From contig JAQGDQ010000225.1 in NCBI GenBank assembly GCA_030141605.1, positions 188,001 to 252,000 of the forward strand: a stretch of 64,000 nucleotides of DNA. The letters run 5' to 3'. Shown one piece after another: positions 1 to 10,500 of this stretch. The first letter of the stretch is position 1; each line of letters begins with the position of its first letter. This DNA comes from Tubiluchus corallicola (lineage: Eukaryota; Priapulida; Priapulimorpha; Priapulimorphida; Tubiluchidae). The position numbers and the translations under genes were made by a program. The notes beneath the pieces are model-generated. The model did no database searches and was not told the origin of the DNA. It saw only the letters and a program-made list of their open reading frames with translations.

Positions 1-1446
1 TACTCGGTGTTTCCCTCTTGTGTTCTTATACAACAGCCGCTGTTTTGGTAAAAGTTCTGGATGGTTGAAATGAATTTCTGTGGGAAACCATACAGAGAAG
101 CAATTTTCCATAGAGACTGCCTGTGAACAGAGTCAAAAGCCTTCTTGAAATCAATAAAATTGATTAATAAGGGCTGTTGGAATTCCATACATTGCTCAAT
201 GATGTTTCTGAGAGTGAATATCTGTTCACAGCATGATCTTCCTTTTCTAAATCCAGCTTGTTGTTCTCTTAGTCTTATATCAACAGCATCTCTCAACCGA
301 TCTAGCAGCACTATACTCAGGACTTTTCCAGGTATTGACATCAGAGTTATTCCTCTCCAATTGTTGCAATCTGTCAGGTTCCCTTTTTTAGGCAACTTCA
401 CGATGACTCCATTTCTCCAATCTTCGGGGACCTTTTGTTGTTTCCAGCAGCTGTTCAGGAGCTTTGTCATTGATCGTGTTATCCCTTTATTACCGTGTTT
501 CAGGAGCTCAGCTGTTATTTGGTCCTCTCCAGCTGCTTTGTTGTTCTTTAGTTTTTTGATGGCAGTTTCGACTTCCAGTTCACTGATGTTGTCCAATCTT
601 ACATCTAGCTGTTGTTGTCCAATTTCGTTCTCAAAATTGAATAATGTTGTTGGGTTTGGCTGGTTGAGAACTTCCTTGAAGTGTTCCACCCATCGTGCGT
701 TTTGCTGTTCTGTTGTTGTGAGAGTCACACCACTTTTGTTCTTGACTGGCACAGCTGGGGTGCCTCCTGTTCCCGTTAGATCTTTAACAATTCTGTAGAG
801 AGTCTTGGTATCATTATGGCTGGCTGCTAACTGTGCTTCTTCACCCTTCTTTTCAAACCATTCGTTCTTGTCCCTCCTGCAACGTCTTTTTACTGCTCTA
901 TCTGCCAGTTGGTACTGCTCATTGGCTTGACTCCTGCTTTCTGGTGTTTTTGCTTGGTCTCTCATTTGCTTAGTCTTCTTTCTTTCATCAATTAATTCCC
1001 AAGTTTTTTCTTGTATCCACATTTCTTTTCTGTTACCCCTTCTTCTGCCGATCTGTTCATCTGCAACTGCTGTTACTGCTTCTTTGAATATTTTCCACTG
1101 TTCTTCAATATCGTTGGCTTGTAGTAGTGGTTCAAATTTGTTGCTAAGTGCAAGTTCAAAACTCCTTGCTTTTTGTTGGTCTTTCAGGTTTTCAACCGCA
1201 AAAGGTGTTGTGATTTTTGGCTTTTTGTATCTTTTTCAGTTTGAGCTGCACTTTTCCTTGAACTAGGTGGTGGTCAGAGCCCACATCAGCTCCACGACAT
1301 ACTTTCACATCTTTCAGTGCTGATCTCCATCTCTTGCTGATACAGATGTAGTCGATTTCGTTCTGTGTATTTCCATCTGGTGACCTCCATGTCTTCTTGT
1401 GGATGGTTTTGTGGGCAAAATAGAGTAGAGTAGAGGGGCCCTTCAA
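1..1446 (-). mobile_element. Non-LTR retrotransposon (RTE-like LINE), 5'-truncated, endonuclease plus reverse transcriptase
   Basis: Read on the minus strand. From 1446 to 1192 the end of an APE-type endonuclease is visible, with the TWRSPDG, EIDYI and GSDHHLV blocks; SDH is the catalytic end of that domain. From about 1230 down to base 1 a second frame stays open with no stop. It encodes the linker (GRRRGNRKEMW) and reverse transcriptase motifs: NWRGITLMSIPGK, QAGFRKGRSC, and motif A IDFKKAFDSVH close to the window edge. The two frames are offset by one base, with the shift somewhere in the A-rich stretch near 1205-1240, so this copy is broken there. The 5' side begins inside the endonuclease near 1440, as is usual for truncated LINE insertions. 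The catalytic FADD-type block must lie outside the window. RTE-like is my best clade guess from the spacing; CR1/jockey is the alternative. Confidence 0.85.
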
Positions 1447-1534
1447 ACATCATCGTCATTACATGTCCATTACATCAATTGTAGACATTAGGCAGAACTG
1501 TAAAATAAAAGAAATCCACCCTCAAGACAGGTAA

Positions 1535-1699
1535 ACACAGCAGTATCCAGCATAGATACAGCTATGCCAGTAGCTTGTCAGCACCACTTCCATTACTGCC
1601 CTTGGAACAAGCCACACAGCAGTAATCCAGCAAAAAACTAGATACAGCTATATCAGTAGCTTGTCAGCACCACTTCCATTACTGCCCTTGGAACAAGCC
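1535..1699. repeat. Tandem duplication, 79 and 86 bp units
   Basis: Two head-to-tail copies, 1535-1613 and 1614-1699, both starting ACACAGCAGTA and ending CTTGGAACAAGCC. The second copy carries a short insertion near its start. Noncoding in all frames. Confidence 0.85.
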
Positions 1700-3198
1700 A
1701 CCTAAATTAATTTTCAATTTATTCCTAAGACGCATGCATTTTGCTATTACTAGTATACACCATTAAACCTTGTTAAGACTGGTTGTACATGTGTACGTGC
1801 AGTTATAATGCCTTATGGTACACTATACTGTTCGATATGCAATGCTAGATTTATCCCCAAAATTCTTCTAAACACTTTTGTACAGGTTCGTCCCTTCCTC
1901 ACACAGGTTCATCCTCTTTCTTTCCGAACTGAACTTTTCCAAATCTGTGCAACAATGTTAGGTCATGTACTTATGTATGGGACAGATTGTCTAAAGACCT
2001 TTTAGGTCGCATAAAAGACTAAATTGAGCTGTGTGAAGAATGAAGATGTGTTGAACCGTGGGAAAATGTGATCGTGTAGACATGCATACATAGCCACTTA
2101 CTGACATTTCGTGTTGTTTGGTGTTCTGTACCTCCAAACGCTGCCCCTTAACCTTAACTGACAGAGAATTTTTGGAACCCCATATTCAAAAAGGTATCAT
2201 TTTAATAAGATACCTTGATTGTCTTAGTGTTTAAGAACTTATTTTTGGTTCCTTAGTTTTTGTCTTTTTTCTTTGTAGTTTTCTTTGTCTGCAAATGTTT
2301 TGGCTTGCATTTTGTGTGGACTTGTGTGTCAAATCAATGAATTAAATTAAAACTAAATTCAATTGAATATAAACTGAATTGTTATTCTGTTCCCTGAGTT
2401 ATTAAGCCGCAAAGGGGAACAAAGGATTGCTCTTCATAAATTACTAACTGTTAATAGGTTTTTAGTGTTTGTTGATGACACTGAAACTTTTAGCTAGCCA
2501 GAGGATTGTTTTGTAATTTAGTACAATTTTACAAGTTCAAATAAGCCATTTGGCAGCCATTTTACATTTATAATGATGGTACATTCGTTCCCAAAATTTA
2601 CAATAGGGATGAAAGTGAAGAAGTTCGTTTTCCTCTAGCACGACTTGTAAACAAGAGCCACTCAATTCCCTAATGAAGATGAATATTTCTTTTATTTATT
2701 TATTAAATTATTCATGATTTATTTCTGCTAGTTTGCAGTGTGCTTTCTATTTAGGATTTTCATTGAATTGGCAAATCATACTATCAAACTCACGTCAGTA
2801 TGAATTCTGCAAGCATTCAGTTTTTGACGTTAGGGTGGAATGGTTCAATCCTGACGGTTGCAATACATTTTTACTTTTAAAGCTTGACTATTATGTTAGA
2901 CTGTTAATTTTTATGCTCTATTATATATTTTAAAAGCTTTCTTTGATTGATGAATTGATTTCTGCTGTGTGCTACACTGAGTGAAGCCATTTTTTGTAAG
3001 TTCACTTAGTAATCTCTTCATGCAACAGTATCCAGGGAAACGATTCTTTAATAATTTTGGACATGACATTTACATCTAGAGGACAAACCAACGGTAACTG
3101 GGACAAACGAATTGATTACAAAACATCTTGCGTATGATCCTGCTATCACGTGCTCACTCAATTTCAAGATCCTCTTAGCTCTAGGCTACTGGATGCAG
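1700..3198. other. No gene seen
   Basis: AT-rich sequence between the LINE fragment and the candidate promoter of the GRAMD1 gene. The short open frames here have no recognisable motif, splice-site support or codon bias. Nothing else was seen. Confidence 0.5.
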
Positions 3199-3370
3199 TA
3201 TATATATAGCTAGAGTGGTTTATTTTTGGTGTTGGTAATACTTGACTGTAAGGAGCTGCTTGGTTGAGTAACAAGGTCTCGTTTAGTCGCTAGCTTAATT
3301 CTTGCGCTGTGTGTCAGTCGCCATTATTTTTCAACTTCTGACACCCATGATGGATTTTGATATTATGGAG
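3199..3370 (+). promoter_or_regulatory. Candidate core promoter and first coding exon of the GRAMD1 gene
   Basis: A TATATATATA tract at 3199-3208 lies about 140 bases before an ATG at 3347. From this ATG eight codons (MMDFDIME) can be read to 3370, followed by a weak donor (gtttgg). Joined to the acceptor at 4457 the frame is kept (phase 0), giving a short N-terminus directly before the GRAM domain. The same type of donor (gtttgt) is used at exon 10 of this gene. What is seen is the TATA tract, the ATG and the matching phase; that it is the true start is inference. A remote first exon is the main alternative. Confidence 0.35.
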
Positions 3371-4456
3371 GTTTGGTGATTTCGTATTGACTTTCATTTT
3401 GTGAAACTGCGTTGCTGTTATATAGGTTCTGTTATTGTTCAAGTGTGTGGGCACTTCAGGACTGATGGACTGAATATTATAGCACGTTTCTGTGCTGCAA
3501 CTGTTATGCTGCTGTTTGCGTTGTTTTTGCTTTTTTCTTGTTGTTCATATGAATTTATGGTGGCTCTAAAAGCAAAACTAAGCAGTTTTTATTTAAATGA
3601 ATGATTATTTCATTCTTTTCACAGCAGAAGTACTAGAACTACCATGCTGCCTATAAGAAGAAAGTGTGTCAACTATGAAATTTAAAGTGTGGCTGCCATT
3701 GACACTGTTGATCAAACCTTAGTGTGATTTTAGCTGGCAAGCCGTACTTATTTTTTGTAAAAAATGATGTTGTCATTGCTCTACCATTAATATAATGAAA
3801 GCTACTCGTATCATTTTTCGCAGTACTTGGCGTCCATTTTTTAACTTGTTATTAATATTTATCTTACAGAAATGAGTTTATATCGTTAATCATTCATTTG
3901 TGGTGGCACTGAAACTATGACGGTTCTTCAATAAATTAATCTCACCTGTTTTTATTATTTCTTCAGTTTTTGTTTTTTTCACTTTTGAATGAATTTTTCA
4001 CTTTTGTTGTATTATCTATAAATCTAGCTTTTTTAACTTAAAAGTTGACTCTGGACATTTGGACATTAAAAAATCAATGTAAGAATGCATAATTTAATAC
4101 CTCTGCATATAGCAGAAATATAGCCTATTTCTCTTGTCCCAATTAAGAAAATTCTTGTTCTTTCATTGCTGGTGATAGTGTACTTTGTATAAGCCAAATC
4201 TGACATTGCTTATTTAGAATGTACAATTTTTGTGCCCAGGCTAAACTGTCCTGGCATGTAAATTTAAAATGTACAGAAATGCCTCTCATTTTTTCATTGG
4301 TAATTTATATTATATAAACAATTAAAACGAAAAAAAAATAGTTAAGTGTGTCTTAGAGGTGTGAGTCGTGGATTTTGGAATCATTTGCTTGTATAAAACA
4401 TACTTCATTGGATTCTACAACAGAATTCTGTGGATATCATTTTCTTTTTTTGGCAG

Positions 4457-4541
4457 GTGCTGAATCCCACCTACAAGTCAAGGAGCGAAGACTTCAAGAA
4501 ATTATTCAAAGATTTGCCCGATACTGAGAGACTTTTGGTCG
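4457..4541 (+). CDS. GRAMD1: GRAMD1 coding exon a: start of GRAM domain
   Basis: Acceptor ttttttggcag before 4457 and donor gtaggt after 4541. Reads VLNPTYKSRSEDFKKLFKDL and on to TERLLV, the conserved opening of the Aster GRAM domain. Ends in phase 1, with the Asp codon split to the next exon. Confidence 0.9.
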
Positions 4542-7500
4542 GTAGGTAATATAGCAAAATTCAAGCATAACTACAAATTGTAAGAGAGCACTCTGTTTTC
4601 TGCTAAAAATTGAAAGTGCTGCGCCCTAGCAACTGAGCAGCAATCAAAAATGGCAGCTGATTATGTTTGCCTAATTAAGCTGCAGAAAATGAACCCAAAA
4701 CGTAACTAGAATGTTGAGAGAGTTAGTACTCTCTGCATGCACTGGTGATGGCCATAGTGGTGGTATTGATGATGATAATGACAATGACAAATAGATAACT
4801 GATGATAATGAAGGTCATGATTTTAATGATAATGCTGATAGCGAAGGTGGGGTTTGACAGCAGCAACAATAATGGTTCTACAATGAAGATGATTTTAACG
4901 ATAATTATCGCAACGACTGCAATGATACTGATAACATTGATTATGATCATCATGATGGTAACAACAATAAAGGTTTATGATGATGATGAGGAAGAGGAGA
5001 AGGATGAGAGAGGCTGCAAATTTTGGACTTCTACCTCTTTAAAACATCAGGTAACTTCATGCTATATTATACGTTTTTCTTTTCAGATTACTCGTGCGCA
5101 TTGCAGAAAGACATTCTCGTCCATGGCAGGTTATACATGTCTCAAAGTTGGCTGTGCTTCTATGCAAATATCTTCCGATGGGAGACAGTGGTATGTTTGT
5201 TTATAAATGTGTACTTGCAAACCAAAACCGTTTGTAAGTTGGCATAGTTAAAACAGTGTTATGATGCTTCAAAGTAGAATGCATCAAAAATCGGGTTGAA
5301 TATCAATTTTTTGTTTTCTACATTTGTCAAGACTTCGATAGTAGCTGGTGGAAGCAGTCATTTTGTTTTGGGTTTTTGCTTTTCTAAGCCCAGATCTTTG
5401 TTTGGAAGAGCCTTTTACGTGATTTAGACATAACTTCAATGTGCTCTTGCAAAGTCCATGGCAACCATCCGCTCATACAGTTGCCGTAGTGGTTTGCAGA
5501 AGTGTGACAAAAAACAATGGCAAATTTTAACAACAATTTTCTCTAGACTATGTTTTTCAGCATGCAGCCTGCACTTCAACTTCAACATGGATTATCTCAG
5601 CTTAGAAATAACATAGACCGATGAGCTTGGTGTCAAACGAATCCCTCATGAAATAAAGATTCAGTATATATGAATAACTAAAGAAAAGCTTAGCTGTCGA
5701 CTATTTTAGGTTTTTGCTGTGCAAGCACACATATGATAAAATTACATTAATTACTTTAAGTTCAACTGTAACTGTATAATCACATTAATCACCAAGTGAC
5801 GAGATTGGTTATAATAAGTGGTGCGATTGATTTCCTGTTTAAGTGATATTTGGCTCTTTTCGGCTAAGTTATTTCATGCGACTGGATTTCCTTAGTTTGC
5901 CTATTTAAAAGTCTGCTAAATGATACCGCACGATTCTTGCTGGGTTATTTTTTGGGCCACTTCTACGGGAACCTTGCATTTATGTTTTTTCACACTGTGG
6001 ATAATAATGTTAGAACGTGAGAATGTAGTCTAATGTGAAATAGATTAGCTTAATGATTGACTATACTTCTTTACCCTCACTCATTGGCCTTAATTATGAT
6101 TTACTGCATTTAGTATAATAAATGGCATCTGAATTTGATGTCAAAATGTTCATTGGGATATCCAGAAATAAGTGTAAATTTGAGTGAATGTATCATTGCT
6201 TTCACTTTTTTGCAAACTTCTCATTAAGCTTTTTGAAAAGTTGTATCAAACTTATGTAAACTGGAATAAGTGTTTTTATTTCTCTGTAGCTCACGATCAG
6301 GATCAAGGACATCCAGTCCATAACGAAGGAGAAAACGGCCCGAGTGATACCAAATGCCCTTCAGGTTTCAACTCCGGGGGAGAAGTATTTCTTCACGTCG
6401 TTCGGAGCAAGAGACAAGGCATTCCTCATGATATTTCGAGTCTGGCAGAATGTACTCATGGATCAGGTAAGAAATTCAAGCGTTGAGCACAACTTGAATG
6501 CTGGGAATTCATTAACAGTTGTTTTTAGGCTAAAGTTTACAATTCTCCACACACAAGACAAAAGTTTGAGGAGTGGATTAAGATTGGGGTTAGGGTTAGT
6601 GTGGGTTAGGATTAGAGTTAGGGTTAGGTATTCCCGACACACAAGAAATTACTTCTTGGGGTGGATTAGGATTAGAGTTAGGGTAAAGGTGAGTTATGAT
6701 TGGAGTTAGGGTCAAGTTATGTGTGGGGAATTGTTAACTCCTTCCGAATTTTCAGATTAGAAATTTTATCCATTTTTAGGAAGTATTGTCTTTGGAAAAG
6801 CAGAAGGTCTTAGAATGTCTGCAATTCATTGAGCTCTCTCAGCAGACCCCATTACTATAAATACCTGTACTAGTTTTTTTCACTAGTCTGTGGCTTCAAG
6901 CTTTGTGTCTAGAATGGTCGGTGTTGCTAAAAATTAGATTTTTTGGCGTAGCAATGTAGCTCAAAATTTTTTTCACTTTGTTTTCTTACTTTGGTCTCAT
7001 TTCTGTTTTTAAATTGAGAAGATCTATTAAGATTCTACTTTTTCCCCATAACTAATAATAAACCAAATTTTACAGCTTCCTCCATATTTCGAAACATCGC
7101 TTAACCTTAACTAACGTACTTTATCATAACTAACCGTCAAAATGTGTAAACTATAAACTAGACCCTATATGGCATTTTTACATACAGATGTTGATTAATA
7201 CAAATTACTCTGAACTTAGTTATTCTGTATAACTTTGCTCTGTAGAACTAATTTCAAATTTGAAAATCTCTTATTTCTCTTATTTCCATTGTTTTGACAA
7301 AAATTTAGAATTTATGACACATGAAATGGAACTTTCTCTTTTACAGCCCATGTCGTCACAGGAACTATGGCAGTGGGTGCATCAAAGCTATGGCGATGAA
7401 CTGGGCCTGACTTCTGATGACGACGACTACGTTCCACCGCCGTCGATAGAAAATGAGAATCTGGGCAGCTGGGATAACAAATTAGAATCTCTAGAGGAGT

Positions 7501-10500
7501 CTGAATCTGCACCAGTAAGAAAGCAGTGAAAGCTATTTTTTATACGAAGCATTTTTGAAGTAAATGAGTGGTTTTCATCATATTTGTGTACTATGAAGCA
7601 GTTGCTTATCGATGTTTCTTGTTCACATTTAAAGGCCTATATAACCCCAACAGAATTGAAGTTTTTTAATGCATTATTATGTTTACACAAGGAATTCATA
7701 GTTATTATTAAAAAAAAGAGACTTATAAATTAAATAACCCATCCTTTTTCTGGTGAAGTTCGAATGTGTACATTGCCATGTTTCACGTCTTTGGCACGAG
7801 TGAGCAAGAATGGCGTAGGAGGTACAAAAAGCGTCTTTATTTATTTGTGTTTATTTACCTATCTTTGGTGACCTTGTTACTGTACTCATAACGTTATTCG
7901 TCTCGCGAAATGAAAAATGGCGGTTCTTCAAATTTAATACAGCTAACAACGAAGTGATAAAATCGAAAGAAACAAGTTTCACAGTAAGTTTGAAATAAAA
8001 TAAATTAAATATTCATAATGAGAGTAGTGGGATTTTAAGTTGTAATAGCTTATATTATAGTGAAGGCTTAGTTTGACTTTAAATTTGCAGCAGTACTGCA
8101 AACTGTTGAAATGGTGGAGGCAGTGATGAGCAATTTTTAAGCATTGTAAAAGAAAGTACAAAATCCCTGCTGCCTATTTATCTGTTAATTTCTTTTCTCT
8201 TCCTATTGTCTCTTTTCTTTTATGAACCACAATCTAAGCCAGTACCATAGCAAGTGCTTGTGGTACCCTGGGGCAAAAAAACTTCTGGTGCTCTACCTTT
8301 TTAATGTTTTGATCATTTGTTTCATGGGTGTGGCCACAAATTGTGTGTTTTTTTGCATACCTGAGCCCGAATTCTCTTTTTCGACGTGAAGGGATAAAGA
8401 TAAACAGATTTTTTCTCATAATCACCCTGAGTTTGATTTGTGGTACTGCACCAGAATAACTCTTCTGTGCATAAGTTGCTCGTAGCACGACAGTTCTTGA
8501 ACATTAAAACATGCAAAGATTATGAAAGCTACAGAACACTACAGATTTTCACAATAATACAGTCGGCATTTAGAGAAACGCCACTGTTTCTCCCAAAATT
8601 ATCGATCAGCTAAGTAACAACTTTAGCCTATTTTCTAGGCTGTATGTAGTAATTAAGTCAGCTACGATGATCTCGGACTAGGCAATTTTGTTGTATATTT
8701 GAAAACTTTGTTAATTGCTTGTTAATGTCGAATTAGTAATTAATAATTAACTGTCACTGAACTCTAGAAGAATTTTGCACTCTCTCACCCTTGCGCCCCG
8801 GGGCAATTGCTCCTTGTAACCCCCACCTTGCTATGCCTCTGATCTAAGCTGCTTGCTATTATAGTACAGAGCTAAATGCCACTTTGCAGATTTGCTAGCC
8901 TTGGTTCATATCTTGAGGGAGACGAACATTTTGCTTGCTATTTTTTTCTTGCATTGAAGAGTCTTGAATTTTTCATTAGTTAGTTAAAACGCGAGGCACA
9001 TTAAAAAGTGAACCGCAAAATCTTTTTTTCGCAGAATTTGTACAGCAGCTACCAAGCTAGTCCTAGTGATGATTATATCAGTGCTGAAAACAACATGAAC
9101 AACAACAGCATGGATGTGAGCGAGAAGAAGAGGAGGCAGCTGCCGAGGAACCTCGATTCTAATAGTTTCTCTTCGGGCAGCGAGTCTGAAGACGAAGATG
9201 ATGACGATACTGATGATGAAAGTCCCCAGCAGTTGACAGAAGCAGGTGAGTGTGGTTTAGAGGTGATAAAAGTGGGAAATTTCTTTGCTAATGATCGTTC
9301 ACTTGTTTGTCTTTTCACGGAATTATCAACTGAACTGTGCACATGTTTTTTGTGAGACAAATATTGGGATGCTGTAGATCCAATTTTACCTATGCCAAAT
9401 CAGATCCAGATCTGTATGTGCTGGATCCGTTTTGGATCTACAAATTAATGTAAACGATATTTCATTTGCTTAGTCTTTTGTTCATGTTGTGACATCGCCT
9501 GTTAATTTTCAGCATCACTGAGTAATTTTAAGTGGAAATTGCTGCAAATGTTTCTTTAAAGTTGATATACTGTAATTTTGAACACTTGATCTGCACTTCA
9601 CGTCATTATTACATAATATACGCATATAGTGTAATTTCTGTTTGTTGGTTTTATACTAACAAATTGCCAAACTACGTTTTTACTGGAAGATGGCTCTACA
9701 TTTTTTAGCAGACAAAGTGTCACAGCATGAAGATTGCTTGCAGTTTGCACTACAGGCATAGCGATATAAAAAACTATGTGATAGTTCATAAATTTCTAAA
9801 GATTTAATAGAAATCCTTCAATCTTTTAAAAAAAAATAAGACTGTCCGGGTAATTAAGCTGTGATGTGTATTTTTCTTACCAGGACAATTTTTTCGTAAT
9901 CATTGTGTGCGCAATCAGTAGTTTTGCACGTAGAAAAATAGAAATGCAAACAATCCAAAATCTGACGTACATTTCTTACAGATCCGGATCTGAAATGTTT
10001 ATTGTTTCTTCGAAATTGTTGAATAAATTTTCTTACAATGAATGAATGAGTTAAATTCTCTTTCTTACAATAGCTTAAGAAACACATTTATAAATGTTTT
10101 ATTTCGTGCACACTGTATCAGTTTAGGCAGTGTTACACAGACTGTTTGTTTAGTTTCTGATTGGCTTCTTAAAACTATATCTCACTAACATTGTTCAATG
10201 TTTAAATTTTAGAAGCAGAAAACGGGTGTTTCTATTAAGCTGACTTTGCATCAGCTGCAACTATGCTGTCTTTAGTTTAGGCTAAATTAAATTCTTTAAA
10301 TTTGTTTTTAAAGTTTACAAAACTATTTTATTTGCCAAAAAAATTAGTAATTGCAGTCAATCATGCTGATAACACATACTATTTTTTTGTTGTTCTCACA
10401 ATATTTTTTTGTGTCGCAGCCCGAGTGAACGTCGGCCTCGACAAACATGAGGGACAAATTGTCATTGATCAAGTCTACGGCATCTCAGTTGATCAGATGT

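Noticed and set aside
145-798. 217-codon plus-strand open frame
   Set aside because: It is the antisense of the LINE reverse transcriptase; the minus strand carries the RT motifs.
4723-5206. Open frames rich in Met, Ile and Asp
   Set aside because: Products of the GAT/AAT triplet tract; only the 5087-5190 part is coding, in the GRAM exon frame.
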